Shown in pieces: positions 20,382 through 30,074 of a stretch of 64,000 nt of DNA; the first letter of the stretch is position 1, and every line of letters starts with the position of its first letter. The stretch comes from Vibrio artabrorum. Lineage in GTDB: Bacteria > Pseudomonadota > Gammaproteobacteria > Enterobacterales > Vibrionaceae. Under the pieces are notes generated by a model. The model was given only the letters and a program-made list of their open reading frames with translations. It did not search any database and was not told where the DNA came from. The stretch is from positions 62,001 through 126,000 of the forward strand of contig NZ_AP025459.1 in NCBI RefSeq assembly GCF_024347295.1. Direction: 5' to 3'. A program made the position numbers and the translations under genes.

Positions 20382-23003
20382 TTAGACAATATTGAGGCGA
20401 CTGAATAGGTCGTATAGCTGGTGGGATTTATAAGGTTTTGGCAAGTAAGCGTTCATGCCCGCCGCAAAGCAATCTTTGATGTCTTCTTCTAACACACTGG
20501 CCGTTAGGGCTATAATTGGCATTGGTGTAGCTTGCTGCTCAAGTTCCCATTGTCGAATGGCTTGAGTCGCGGTAATTCCATCCATCACTGGCATCATACA
20601 ATCCATTAAAATAGCATCAAACTGAGCGCCTTGCGTGATCGCATCTACGGCTTCCTGCCCGTTACTGGCAATCAAGTATTCGTAACCCGCTTGTTTGAGA
20701 AAGAAACTCGCTATCTTCTGATTCATTAGATTATCTTCTACAATCAAAACACGTCGATTCAGAGAACGAACTTCTTCTTTTTGCTCCGCTTCCGGAATGG
20801 CTTCTTCTCCTGCATCAAGCGATCGCAGGCTACTTAAGAATCGTCTTCCCAAAAATGGCAGCGTATGGGTCGAGTGAACCATCTCAGGTACTGAATTGCT
20901 TTTAAATAAGTGATGCTGGCAAACGATAACAGGAGAAAGAGGATATCGTCCCTTGAGCGCCACCAGATCTTTCTCCATCGGATGATGCTGTGTATAGCAA
21001 TAAAGTATGACATCACTTGCTTCCACGTTTTCATCGAGATCCAACACCGATGCAACAATATGGGGGCGAACATTCAAGCGCTTACACTCTTTCACCAGTT
21101 GATCGAGATAGTGAAAGGAGTTCGAGATAATCGTTATGGTATTTAAGGTGTTGAAGCGATGAATATGGGCTTCAACGGTGTCAACATACAAACAAAAAGT
21201 GAACGTTGTCCCCTCGCCTTTTATCGAATGCGCTGTAATAGTCCCCCCCATCAAATCAGCAAGTTGCCGACAAATTGCAAGCCCTAACCCTGTACCACCG
21301 AATTGGCGAGTAATACTGCCATCTTCTTGAGTGAAGGGGTCAAAAATAGAGTCAAGCTTCTCGGGTTCAATCCCCACACCGGTATCAGAAACACGGCATT
21401 CAAGCTTACCTCGCCCCAAAGACATCGGGGTATACGCAATATCCGTTGCAATTGCGCCCTTGGACGTAAACTTGATGGCATTAGAAAGCAGATTGGTCAG
21501 TACCTGTTTAACGCGATACTCATCAAAGAACAATTGAGGTGGTATTTGGGAGTCGATATTAATATCAAGCTCGATCCCCTTACTTGCCGCTTTTGATAAG
21601 ATGATACTCACTGAGTCATAAACCACTTCCCGCAAGTCGGCATTATTTGGCGACAACATTAAATTGCCCGATTCAATTTTAGACAAATCGAGGATGTCAT
21701 TCAGTAGAACCAACAATGAGTGAGAAGACGATTCAATGTCTCTCAGCACTTCTTGTTGATTCGCACTCAATTGGCTTTGCGATAGAATCTCCGTCATACC
21801 GACAATTCCGTTGAGTGGTGTGCGTATTTCATGAGACATGTTCGCTAAAAATGCACTTTTGGCTTTATTTGCCGAAACCGCATTTTCTTTTGCTTCTATC
21901 AACTCTTGGTTGTGTTGATGATTGCGCTCCATCACTCGATTTAAGGTTTGAGTAAACTCAGCAAGTTCATCGTTCCCCTTAATGGCAATAACCGTGGGTT
22001 TACCGTAACTATTCGCACACTCGGAAACCCCTTTTAAGATCAGAGATAAGTTTCTATTTAAGCGCAGCGACGTTGCGATACCCAACCACAACAGAACACT
22101 TGAAACCGTAATAATCAACAGTGTCATCACCAAAGCTTGTCTTTTCTGCAACGCAATATTTCTGGCTAAATTCGATTGCAGTTGTTGAGTGTAAGCGCTA
22201 ACGGCTTCTGAAATAGCCTGCTTCTTTCTCTCTAAGACTTCAACATGCTCATATATATCTGGTGACGAAACATCTCCTTTTAGGAGTCGCACTTTAAAAT
22301 CATCTTGAAATTGATCTTTGGAGAAAGTGTCTAACAGTTTTCTCATAGCCGACGAACGACTACCTGATCGAAAAAATGTATCTAGCAACTGTTGTTGCCT
22401 TTCTAAAGCCCCAACATAGCTTGATAAGTATTGACTGTTGAGCTCTGGCGAACGATACAAACGGTAACTTAACCACACTTCTCGCTGAGTCCAAAACACA
22501 TAATTGATAAGATTAACAAACGTCGCATCGGCCTGGCTGATGTTTTCATCGGCTAAGGTAATACGGTATTCAGACAGCTCCATTAATACGTCTTTTAGCA
22601 AATCAAACGCACGCTCTGCCAACTGTATTTGGCGAAGACTTTGGTTCGTACCAGCCAGGCTCCCCAACACACTCTTAAGTTCCACCATCTGTGGTTCGAC
22701 GCTCCAGTTGGCGTCAACTTGCTGAAGTTGTCTTTGGTACTGAGTGAGCCTATCCAATTCCGCTTGTAAGGTTAAAAGTAACGGGCTGGCCTCAGAGGAG
22801 TCATTCGATAGAAACAGCCATCGATAAGCACCACTTGAGATAGCATTAAAAGATTGAAGTGCAGCAACCTTAATCCGTGTTGTTTCAAGGTGGTTCATCT
22901 TCTTTTCGTTCTTTAACACCTCATTGGCTGTAAACCCAAACATGATGAATACAGAAACTACAGACAGAAAAATAAGACGCCATCTAATTGACATATTTAT
23001 CAT
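20382..23003 (-). CDS. Hybrid sensor histidine kinase
   Basis: An 873-residue inner-membrane kinase from the ATG at 23003; AGGGAG lies upstream and the longer frame begins only with a TTG. TM1 lies at about 9-29, an all-helical extracytoplasmic domain runs to about 293, and TM2 lies near 295-315. A HAMP-like linker, a HisKA box FLANMSHEIRTPLNG with His near 391, and an HATPase with GGTGLGLAIC near 590 follow. A degenerate receiver-like segment (about 630-730) lacks an obvious phospho-Asp. A true C-terminal receiver has LMDCMMPVMDG with Asp near 800. There is no Hpt domain, so a separate phosphotransfer protein is likely. The signal is unknown, and no response regulator lies beside it. Confidence 0.88.
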   Translation of the reverse strand: MINMSIRWRLIFLSVVSVFIMFGFTANEVLKNEKKMNHLETTRIKVAALQSFNAISSGAYRWLFLSNDSSEASPLLLTLQAELDRLTQYQRQLQQVDANWSVEPQMVELKSVLGSLAGTNQSLRQIQLAERAFDLLKDVLMELSEYRITLADENISQADATFVNLINYVFWTQREVWLSYRLYRSPELNSQYLSSYVGALERQQQLLDTFFRSGSRSSAMRKLLDTFSKDQFQDDFKVRLLKGDVSSPDIYEHVEVLERKKQAISEAVSAYTQQLQSNLARNIALQKRQALVMTLLIITVSSVLLWLGIATSLRLNRNLSLILKGVSECANSYGKPTVIAIKGNDELAEFTQTLNRVMERNHQHNQELIEAKENAVSANKAKSAFLANMSHEIRTPLNGIVGMTEILSQSQLSANQQEVLRDIESSSHSLLVLLNDILDLSKIESGNLMLSPNNADLREVVYDSVSIILSKAASKGIELDINIDSQIPPQLFFDEYRVKQVLTNLLSNAIKFTSKGAIATDIAYTPMSLGRGKLECRVSDTGVGIEPEKLDSIFDPFTQEDGSITRQFGGTGLGLAICRQLADLMGGTITAHSIKGEGTTFTFCLYVDTVEAHIHRFNTLNTITIISNSFHYLDQLVKECKRLNVRPHIVASVLDLDENVEASDVILYCYTQHHPMEKDLVALKGRYPLSPVIVCQHHLFKSNSVPEMVHSTHTLPFLGRRFLSSLRSLDAGEEAIPEAEQKEEVRSLNRRVLIVEDNLMNQKIASFFLKQAGYEYLIASNGQEAVDAITQGAQFDAILMDCMMPVMDGITATQAIRQWELEQQATPMPIIALTASVLEEDIKDCFAAGMNAYLPKPYKSHQLYDLFSRLNIV

Positions 23004-23716
23004 TTTTATAACGACTCCCTTCCCGACGAAAATCTTACCCAACCTTTTTAAGAGTAGAACATTACAAGAGATTATTGATCTAATTGAATATCAACCAACG
23101 ATACTCTGGTTCAAATATGAGCATTCATCATCAACGAATACGGGTCTCTAAACTTTAAAACTGGGCGATATTTCTTTAAATCTTTCTGTAAAGAGGCGTG
23201 GATCGGCAATAAAAAATGAAATTTGTGAGGTCGAATCGTTTGCTTGATCGCTTTTTCGCACTCAACTTTGGCTTATACCCCGATCAAATAGGAAAAACGC
23301 TTGCTTCATTCATCTGTTGTTTACCATTTAAATGTAACTTGAGCAGGTGATCACACCCTTGATGAGCGCTCTCCCTAATTACAAGCCATATTTTGATGTG
23401 AGTATTTTTTGGCGAAAAACAAGTGCTACAAATCATTAAAGTCAATAGGCTTTATCTGTATAGAAAGCCCGTATTTTCGCGATATAAACCCAAGTTAACA
23501 GCTAATCTAGCTGTCTTTATTTTTCCTAGCAGAATAACCCTTCAGACCCTACAATCCCGCCACATAAAATTTACAAGTTATACACAAGGCATATCGAGCG
23601 TATTTAAAGTGGCATTAAAGATCACTATCGCTTCGATCACTCAATTCCCCGATGCACTATGGCGAACCAACACTCGCAGTGCTTTCAAAAATTAACGTGA
23701 AAGGTCCCGAGTAAAG
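23004..23716. other. Large intergenic region upstream of the kinase and GAPDH genes
   Basis: About 700 bases between divergent genes. Open frames here, such as the one at 23423-23695, begin with poor starts, lack a Shine-Dalgarno sequence and match nothing known. AT-rich stretches near 23500-23650 are probably the GAPDH promoter. I see no convincing terminator, RNA gene or long repeat. Confidence 0.5.
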
Positions 23717-25171
23717 ATGAGTCCCGAAAAGCACCTCCAAGACTGGCAAACAAGTCAAACTATTGCAGAATCCATCGCTCCTACTTTAGGTCAGTTGTAT
23801 CGCCAAAAAGGCGTTGAAGTTATCCTCTTTGGTAAGACCCTAGTTAACGCGACCACTATCGATATTATCAAAGCTCACCGCATCGCAAAACGTTACACAG
23901 GCTCAGCACTCACCACAGAGCAAACTCAACCTATCATTCAACACCTTCTCTCTATGGACTTGTCTCCATGTCGCATCGATGTGGGTCGCCTTGCGCATGC
24001 ATTCTGGCAAGATCGCGAAGACACACATGGGTTGGATGATTTCCTACAAACGGCACTCATCGAATCGCTTGAAGGCGACGCGATGACAGAACCTCGTGAC
24101 GTTGTACTGTACGGTTTTGGTCGTATTGGCCGCCTGCTCACTCGTCTATTGATCGAGAAAAGTGGCCCGGGTTATCCACTTCGTTTACGTGCAATCGTTG
24201 TACGTGGCGGCAAAGATGGCGACCTAGAAAAACGTGCTAGCCTACTTCGTCGCGACTCTGTACACGGCCAATTCAATGGCAGCATTGTTGTAGACCAGCA
24301 ACGCAAAGCGATCATCGTTAACGGTAACTTCATCCAAGTTATCTACGCAAACAAACCACAAGAAGTGGATTACACGGCTTACGGTATTGAAAACGCACTT
24401 GTGGTTGATAACACAGGCGTATGGCGTGACACGGAAGGCCTGAGCCAACACGTTGCGTGTAACGGTGCGAAAAAAGTTCTACTGACTGCGCCAGGCAAAG
24501 GTGACATCAAGAACGTGGTATTTGGTGTGAATGAAAATGTTATTCAGCCAGAAGACACGATCATCTCTGCAGCAAGCTGTACCACCAACGCAATCACGCC
24601 AGTACTGAAAGCGGTTCACGACAAGTTTGGCGTGCTGTCTGGTCACATCGAAACGGTGCACTCATTTACCAATGATCAAAACCTAATCGATAACTTCCAC
24701 TCAGGTGATCGTCGTGGTCGTGCTGCTTCATTGAACATGGTTCTAACATCGACCGGCGCTGCTAAAGCGGTATCAAAAGCGATGCCAGAAATGGAAGGCA
24801 AGCTAACAGGTAATGCGATTCGCGTACCTACGCCAAACGTTTCAATGGCAGTAGCGAACCTAAACCTTGAGAAAGGTACAAACAAAGAAGAGTTGAACGA
24901 GTACCTACGTGAAATGGCGCTGTCTTCTGCTTTGTCTGCACAAATCGATTACACAGACTCGACTGAGATTGTATCTACAGACTTGGTTGGATCTCGTCAC
25001 CCAGGAGTGATTGACGGTGTGGCGACTATTGCACAAGACAACCGTGCCGTGCTGTACATTTGGTACGATAACGAGTTTGGTTACAGCTGCCAAGTTGTTC
25101 ACTGTATGGAACAGATGATGGGTGTCCGTTACAAGACATACCCTAACGTTGAATCAACTTCGCGCTTATAG
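23717..25171 (+). CDS. Glyceraldehyde-3-phosphate dehydrogenase, long form
   Basis: Oxidises glyceraldehyde 3-phosphate to 1,3-bisphosphoglycerate with NAD(P). The Rossmann nucleotide loop VVLYGFGRIGRLLTRLL begins near residue 128. The catalytic ISAASCTTNAITP has its Cys near 287, and GRAASLNMVLTSTGAAKAV and YDNEFGYSCQVVH follow. Ordinary GapA is about 330 residues with the catalytic Cys near 150, so this protein carries an extra N-terminal domain of roughly 120 residues of unknown role. This long form is seen in vibrios and relatives beside a normal GapA. Strong codon bias in the core suggests good expression. It is followed by a terminator. Confidence 0.92.
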   Translation: MSPEKHLQDWQTSQTIAESIAPTLGQLYRQKGVEVILFGKTLVNATTIDIIKAHRIAKRYTGSALTTEQTQPIIQHLLSMDLSPCRIDVGRLAHAFWQDREDTHGLDDFLQTALIESLEGDAMTEPRDVVLYGFGRIGRLLTRLLIEKSGPGYPLRLRAIVVRGGKDGDLEKRASLLRRDSVHGQFNGSIVVDQQRKAIIVNGNFIQVIYANKPQEVDYTAYGIENALVVDNTGVWRDTEGLSQHVACNGAKKVLLTAPGKGDIKNVVFGVNENVIQPEDTIISAASCTTNAITPVLKAVHDKFGVLSGHIETVHSFTNDQNLIDNFHSGDRRGRAASLNMVLTSTGAAKAVSKAMPEMEGKLTGNAIRVPTPNVSMAVANLNLEKGTNKEELNEYLREMALSSALSAQIDYTDSTEIVSTDLVGSRHPGVIDGVATIAQDNRAVLYIWYDNEFGYSCQVVHCMEQMMGVRYKTYPNVESTSRL

Positions 25172-25214
25172 ATATTTCCAGTACAAAAAGCGCCACAGCA
25201 TAATAACGATATCT

Positions 25215-25323
25215 GCGAAGGCTGAGAGGGCTTAGCTTCGCCCCCTTTTGCTGTACTTCCTCGTATCGACAAGAGGGTTGCCACTTAGATCTGTTCTCTC
25301 TAACGGATCTAGGTGGCCTTTTT
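25215..25323 (+). terminator. Intrinsic terminator region of the GAPDH gene
   Basis: The main hairpin pairs GCCACTTAGATC (25280-25291) with GATCTAGGTGGC (25306-25317), with one wobble pair, followed by TTTTT. A weaker GC-rich hairpin (GCGAAGGCT/AGCTTCGC) lies just upstream near 25215-25240. Confidence 0.8.
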
Positions 25324-25400
25324 ACATCTAGCGCCCTAACTTTTATCTCGATGACAAGACCTTGTCTTCATCACTCTTGCAAAGCCACACTTCACGTCTG

Positions 25401-26456
25401 TTATAACGCCACCTCAACATCTGACTGAATCGAGCTGGAACACGCAAGTACGTAACCCTGTTCAATCTGTTCTGGTGTCAATGTCTCTTGGCTGCTTGAT
25501 TCCACGGATCCTTTGGTCACTTTGCATTTACAGGAACCACAAATCCCACTGCGACAAGCGATAATAATTGGCACGCCTGCTTTTTCTAATGAATCCGCCA
25601 ATGGGGTGCCCGTTTCCGCTTCCACTTCTGCGCCAAATGCAAGAACAAATACCTTAACAGCACCGTTTGAACCCGCAGCCGCTTCCGCCTGTGACTCTTC
25701 TGATTGAGCATTCTGAGTAGCAGGCGTAAAGCTTTCTTGATAGAAATTATCCATGTTGAACTCAAGTTCTTTCAGATAACTTTCAATATCTTGCATGAAA
25801 CCCACAGGCCCACACAGGTAAACGGTTCTCTCTAAGATATCTGGGCTCAGTTTCGCCAACCCGTTTTTATCTAAACGACCTTGAGGGGCGGTTGTTCCTT
25901 CGTTATCTTTTAGCAGCAGTTTTAAGTTGAAATTGGCATGTAATTCATCGAGCTGATGAAGTTCTTGAAAGTAGATAGTCTCATGCCGATTACGCGCTAT
26001 ATGAACAAAATCGATGTCAATCTCACCGCCTTGAGCCAGCCAATATTTTACCATCGCCATCACAGGGGTGATCCCGCACCCCGCGCTGACTAAAGTGACT
26101 TTATTTGTCGCTGTTGGCATGCAATCAATGCAGTTAAACGCGCCTGCTGGCTTCAATACAGAAACCTCATCACCTTCATCAAGCTCATCAACAATAAAGT
26201 TCGAAACCAAACCACCTTCCACACGCTTTACCGTCAGTTTCAGTCGGTTATCTTCAGGACAAGACGCTACAGAATAAGCACGGTAATCCGTTTTCGTCGG
26301 CGTCTCCAAACCCAGAGTAACGAATTGCCCTGGCTTAAAATTGAAACGTAAGTCTTGTGGAATACTGCCAAGCTCAAAGCTGACCGTATCTGGCGTCTCG
26401 TGCCATTTCTTTAAACACACTAAATTGATTGAATCGTTATCCGACCATGCATACAT
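25401..26456 (-). CDS. hcr: NADH oxidoreductase Hcr, partner of hybrid cluster protein
   Basis: A 351-residue flavoprotein with three modules. An FAD domain has RAYSVASCPED near residue 85. An NAD domain has SAGCGITPVMAMV near 125 and VYLCGPVGFM near 220. A C-terminal plant-type [2Fe-2S] ferredoxin domain has CRSGICGSCKCKV near 300 and a later Cys near 335. It passes electrons from NADH to Hcp. It lies 110 bases downstream of hcp on the same strand, with a hairpin between them that may lower its expression relative to hcp. Confidence 0.93.
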   Translation of the reverse strand: MYAWSDNDSINLVCLKKWHETPDTVSFELGSIPQDLRFNFKPGQFVTLGLETPTKTDYRAYSVASCPEDNRLKLTVKRVEGGLVSNFIVDELDEGDEVSVLKPAGAFNCIDCMPTATNKVTLVSAGCGITPVMAMVKYWLAQGGEIDIDFVHIARNRHETIYFQELHQLDELHANFNLKLLLKDNEGTTAPQGRLDKNGLAKLSPDILERTVYLCGPVGFMQDIESYLKELEFNMDNFYQESFTPATQNAQSEESQAEAAAGSNGAVKVFVLAFGAEVEAETGTPLADSLEKAGVPIIIACRSGICGSCKCKVTKGSVESSSQETLTPEQIEQGYVLACSSSIQSDVEVAL

Positions 26457-26502
26457 AGTTCGTGTACCTTACTGATGATTAAATGACTAAAGAGTTAAAT
26501 CG

Positions 26503-26552
26503 AAAAAGCCCCGCCGCTGTTTGTTTTAGAAAACATCACAACAACGAGGCTT
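26503..26552 (-). terminator. Terminator or attenuator between hcp and hcr
   Basis: On the minus strand AAGCCTCG (26552-26545) can pair with CGGGGCTT (26513-26506), with one G-U pair, across a loop of about 30 bases, followed by a T-run. The partial hairpin suggests incomplete termination before hcr. Confidence 0.5.
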
Positions 26553-26566
26553 AGAGTTGGCTTAAA

Positions 26567-28228
26567 TTAAGCCGCTAAGATTGTTTTAAGATCTTGCTCT
26601 GGCGTTGAGATAGAACGCATATCGAACTCATCTTGAATAATCTTCAGTAGGTTCTCGGTTAGGAAAGCGGGTGCGGTTGGGCCGGTGTAGATGCCTTTCA
26701 CACCAAGCGCAAACAGGGTAAGCAGGATAACGATCGCTTTTTGCTCGAACCAAGAAAGAACCAATGTTAGTGGTAGTTCGTTGATACCACAATCAAACTC
26801 TTGAGACAGTGCAATAGCCAACTGAATCGCAGAGTAAGCATCGTTACATTGGCCCACATCGAGCAGACGTGGAATACCGTTAATGTCGCCAAATTGGTTT
26901 TTGTTGAAACGGAATTTACCACACGCCAATGTCAGGATAACTGAATCGTCAGGCACTTGCGCTGTGAAGTCTGTGTAGTAACTACGCTCAGATTTGTCGC
27001 CGTCACATCCACCCACTAGGAAGAAGTGCTTGATGTTACCTTCTTTCACTTGCTCAACCACCGCAGGCGCGGCTTCCATCAGTGCATTACGACCAAAACC
27101 GACAGTGATCATTTGCTCGATCTCGTCATGCTTGAAGCCTTCTTGCGCGAGTGCACAATCGATCACTGCACTGAAATCATCACCTTCAAGGTGAGCAACA
27201 CCCGGCCAGCCTACGATGCTACGCGTAAACAGGCGGTCAGCGTATGAGCCCACATCTGGGTTAAGCAGACAGTTAGATGTCATGACGATCGCACCTGGGA
27301 AGTTCGCAAATTCTTTTTGCTGGTTCTGCCAAGCGCTGCCGTAGTTACCCGCAAGGTGTGGGTACTTGTTCAGTTCAGGGTAGCCGTGTGCAGGTAGCAT
27401 CTCCCCGTTGGTGTAAACGTTAATGCCCTTGCCTTGCGTTTGTTGAAGGATCTTTTCTAGATCATGCAAGTCGTGACCAGACACAAGGATACAGTGACCT
27501 TGCTTCGTCTTCACATTCACGGTTGTTGGTTGAGGGTGACCAAATGTATCTGTCTCGCCTTTATCCAGCATTTCCATGACTTTGTAGTTCATCAAGCCAA
27601 TCTGCATAGACGTATCTAACAGTTGTTTTAAATCTGATGGATCCGTACCTAGAAAAGCCATGATTTCATGGTATTCAGCAAAGATAGCATTGTCAGTTTG
27701 ACCAAGAACACGTGCGTGCTCCATGTAAGCTGCTGCACCTTTTAGCCCGTAAAGACAAAGAAGGCGAAGACCAATCACATCTTCGTGTTGAGAGTCGTGA
27801 CCACGGTTTACCGCCGCTTGAGGGGCTAGTGCCAATAACTCTGAAGAGTCCGTTGGCAGATCGAATTGCGCAGCAGCTGAAAGTGCTGGGATTTCAAAAC
27901 CGATCAACGTAGCAGCCGCACGTACCTGTTGTTCTAAACGCTGCTTAAACTCGTGAGATTGCTGTGCAAATTCAATGATACGAACAGGGTCGAAGTTAAC
28001 GTTAGTCAGTGTTGCGAAGAACGCTTTTGGTGCCCACTCGTCGATTTCAGTATCAATAACATCACAAGCACGGCCCAAATTGGCCCAAAAAGAAACACCT
28101 TGAAGAGAATGCACCAACACGTCTTGAAGGTCGGATACTTCCGACGTTTTACCACACATACCTTGTGCGAAAGAACAGCCTTTTACGGTTGGGGTTTGAA
28201 TGGTTTGTTCACATTGAATGCAGAACAT
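26567..28228 (-). CDS. hcp: Hybrid cluster protein (hydroxylamine/NO reductase)
   Basis: A 553-residue Fe-S enzyme that acts in nitrosative stress, reducing NO or hydroxylamine under low oxygen. The N-terminus has Cys at 3, 6, 18 and 25 (CX2CX11CX6C), the spacing of the enterobacterial type that binds a [2Fe-2S] rather than a [4Fe-4S] cluster. Hybrid-cluster ligands are visible in VSGHDLHD, the SNCLLNP segment, [10 protein letters not shown] and [10 protein letters not shown]. Length matches E. coli Hcp. It is first in an hcp-hcr pair. Its 5' leader carries an inverted repeat (28253-28275). NsrR or FNR control is known for the family, but I see no strong match to either. Confidence 0.96.
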   Translation of the reverse strand: MFCIQCEQTIQTPTVKGCSFAQGMCGKTSEVSDLQDVLVHSLQGVSFWANLGRACDVIDTEIDEWAPKAFFATLTNVNFDPVRIIEFAQQSHEFKQRLEQQVRAAATLIGFEIPALSAAAQFDLPTDSSELLALAPQAAVNRGHDSQHEDVIGLRLLCLYGLKGAAAYMEHARVLGQTDNAIFAEYHEIMAFLGTDPSDLKQLLDTSMQIGLMNYKVMEMLDKGETDTFGHPQPTTVNVKTKQGHCILVSGHDLHDLEKILQQTQGKGINVYTNGEMLPAHGYPELNKYPHLAGNYGSAWQNQQKEFANFPGAIVMTSNCLLNPDVGSYADRLFTRSIVGWPGVAHLEGDDFSAVIDCALAQEGFKHDEIEQMITVGFGRNALMEAAPAVVEQVKEGNIKHFFLVGGCDGDKSERSYYTDFTAQVPDDSVILTLACGKFRFNKNQFGDINGIPRLLDVGQCNDAYSAIQLAIALSQEFDCGINELPLTLVLSWFEQKAIVILLTLFALGVKGIYTGPTAPAFLTENLLKIIQDEFDMRSISTPEQDLKTILAA

Positions 28229-28252
28229 ATAGGGCTCCAGTAATTTTTATTA

Positions 28253-28275
28253 ACGGTAAATACTTTGCTTACCGT
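28253..28275. promoter_or_regulatory. Inverted repeat in the hcp promoter/leader
   Basis: ACGGTAA at 28253-28259 and TTACCGT at 28269-28275 form a perfect 7-bp repeat around 9 bases. It starts 25 bases upstream of the hcp start codon. It could be an operator or a leader hairpin; it does not match the NsrR or FNR consensus well. Confidence 0.4.
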
Positions 28276-28407
28276 GACTTATTGCGAACTCTATAGAGCA
28301 TCAAGCGTGCCAACTTTTAAATCACTGATTTTATTGAACTTAGTTTTTATTCCATATTTTTTATGCGTGATTATGACTGCATATAAAACCCACAACAGCA
28401 CACACCC

Positions 28408-28422
28408 GAGTCATAATGACTC
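28408..28422. promoter_or_regulatory. Perfect 15-bp palindrome, unknown operator
   Basis: GAGTCATAATGACTC (7-1-7) lies 80-94 bases upstream of the small membrane-protein gene at 28502. I cannot assign it to a known regulator. Confidence 0.35.
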
Positions 28423-28501
28423 TCGGAAATTAATTAACGGTGTTCATGTTTCGTTCAGAATAGAAGCGATAAAGTAACAACATAGAAAAAGAGGAATGAA
28501 T

Positions 28502-28732
28502 ATGAAAAATATATTAGTTACGATTGTTGCATTGTTTACAGGCCTTTTGGCGTTATTCACAAGCTTGATCCTTGCAATTCCTTTAGCTATTGCAGCTTTA
28601 ATTACTGGCAAGCGCATTCAGAATCAAATGAAGAAACAAGGTTTCGCAGCTCACATGAACACTCGTCAGTCATCAACCCATGATGCTGGTGTTATTGAAG
28701 GTGAATACGAAGATCTTTCAAGCAAAAAGTAA
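28502..28732 (+). CDS. Small membrane protein
   Basis: GAGG at 28491-28494 sits 7 bases before the ATG at 28502, which decides the start against an ATG at 28496. The 76-residue product begins with one long hydrophobic stretch (residues 3-36, enough for one long or two short helices) ending GKRIQNQMKKQGF, followed by a polar, acidic tail (VIEGEYEDLSSKK). I do not recognise the family. It lies between hcp and a lipoprotein hydrolase, and may share a transcript with the latter, which starts 53 bases on. Confidence 0.75.
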   Translation: MKNILVTIVALFTGLLALFTSLILAIPLAIAALITGKRIQNQMKKQGFAAHMNTRQSSTHDAGVIEGEYEDLSSKK

Positions 28733-28785
28733 CCTAAACTCTAGTTTCAAACAGAATGTAAGCACAACAGAGACAAGATGACATA

Positions 28786-29949
28786 ATGCAAAGAAAGCCC
28801 CTCTTAGCACTGCTGGCCTTAACGACTTTAAGTCTCGTTGCTTGCTCCAACGAGACACCGATACCCGCTTACGAAACATCGCCAGACTTGCCTAGCTATC
28901 AGCAAGATAGCTTTGATGCCTACGTCAATGAAACTCAAGATTGGCTATGGAAAAACCGCGTGTTCATGACCGAAGACAAGCAACTCGAGATCCAACTCAA
29001 TTCACCAACCGAGTATCAACCCACCTCGCCAAACGGTAAGGCGGTGTTATTGGTTCATGGATTAGGCGACTCACCTTACTCATTTAAAGACATCGCTACC
29101 CATTTGGCAGAGCAAGGTTACTTAGTGAGAACCGTATTGCTACCAGGTCACGGCAGTCGCGTGGGTGACTTAATGCAGCCAAGCTTAGAAGATTGGCAAG
29201 GGGTGGTGGCTCATCATACGAAGTTACTTGAGCAAGAGTATGATTCTGTTTGGCTAGGCGGCTATTCAACGGGTGCAAACCTCGTGACTTCACAGGCGAT
29301 GAACGATCCAAAGATCTCTGGGTTACTGCTGTTCTCTCCGGCGTTTCAACCGAGCTCGTCTGCTGTTCAATACGCGGGGCTAGCAAGCTACTTTATCACT
29401 TGGGCTGATCAAGATCCTGAAGATAATATTTTGCGTTACAACTCATTGCCTATGAACGGTGCCTCGGTTTACTACGAGACATCAGAAGTCGTACGTGATG
29501 ACTTACAAGATAAGCACTTCGACAAACCCGTGTTTATTATGATGAGTGAAGGCGACAGCGTGATTGACACCAACTACGTTCAGCAAGCGTTTACTGAATC
29601 GATGCCGAATCCAAATAATGTGTTGGTTTGGCAAGGAGAGACGACTCCCGAGGATCCTCGCGCTGTTCAGTACAGCATGAAAATTCCAGAGCAACGTATC
29701 TCGAACGGCTCTCACATGGGCTTACTGTTCTCACCAAACAACCCTTACTACGGAATCAATGGTAGCGAAAAGATTTGCTCCAATGGTCAGGCAGAAGGCT
29801 TTGAAGAACAATGCAACGCAACCAGTGAGGTTTGGTACTCAGCTTGGGGCTATCGTGAAGACGGCAAAAACCATGCACGTTTGACTTACAACCCCTACTT
29901 CTCAGAGTCGATGGCGAAGTTGGATGCCGTGCTAAATTCTGAAGGCTAA
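28786..29949 (+). CDS. Alpha/beta hydrolase lipoprotein
   Basis: A 387-residue predicted lipoprotein: signal sequence with lipobox LVAC and Cys at residue 20, so it is probably outer- or inner-membrane anchored facing the periplasm. The hydrolase core shows the oxyanion-hole segment VLLVHGLGDSPYSFKD near 87-102 and the nucleophile elbow GYSTG near 160. Acid and His residues are likely in EGDSVID near 245 and ISNGSHMGLLF near 305. It resembles serine carboxylesterase or monoacylglycerol-lipase-like enzymes. The substrate is unknown. It ends before a strong bidirectional terminator. Confidence 0.88.
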   Translation: MQRKPLLALLALTTLSLVACSNETPIPAYETSPDLPSYQQDSFDAYVNETQDWLWKNRVFMTEDKQLEIQLNSPTEYQPTSPNGKAVLLVHGLGDSPYSFKDIATHLAEQGYLVRTVLLPGHGSRVGDLMQPSLEDWQGVVAHHTKLLEQEYDSVWLGGYSTGANLVTSQAMNDPKISGLLLFSPAFQPSSSAVQYAGLASYFITWADQDPEDNILRYNSLPMNGASVYYETSEVVRDDLQDKHFDKPVFIMMSEGDSVIDTNYVQQAFTESMPNPNNVLVWQGETTPEDPRAVQYSMKIPEQRISNGSHMGLLFSPNNPYYGINGSEKICSNGQAEGFEEQCNATSEVWYSAWGYREDGKNHARLTYNPYFSESMAKLDAVLNSEG

Positions 29950-29984
29950 CAAACTCAAATCTGTCACAGCCAAACATAGAAATC

Positions 29985-30021
29985 AAAAAGGCTCACTAGA
30001 TAATGTCTAGTGAGCCTTTTT
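29985..30021. terminator. Bidirectional terminator
   Basis: A perfect 16-bp stem AAAAAGGCTCACTAGA / TCTAGTGAGCCTTTTT with a 5-base loop, between the convergent hydrolase and LysE genes. Confidence 0.9.
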
Positions 30022-30074
30022 TAATGTGTATTGTTTCTCGTGAATGTCTCGTTACTTATTCTTATCGCGCATTG

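Noticed and set aside
23423..23695. 90-codon open frame upstream of GAPDH
   Set aside because: It has a GTG start without a Shine-Dalgarno sequence, no hydrophobic or domain pattern, and overlaps the likely GAPDH promoter.
28300..28360. FNR site upstream of hcp
   Set aside because: The closest match near TGATTTTATTGA lacks the paired TTGAT/ATCAA half-sites.
28265..28477. 70-codon open frame upstream of the small membrane protein
   Set aside because: It lies across the hcp promoter and leader, contains operator-like repeats, and has no ribosome site.
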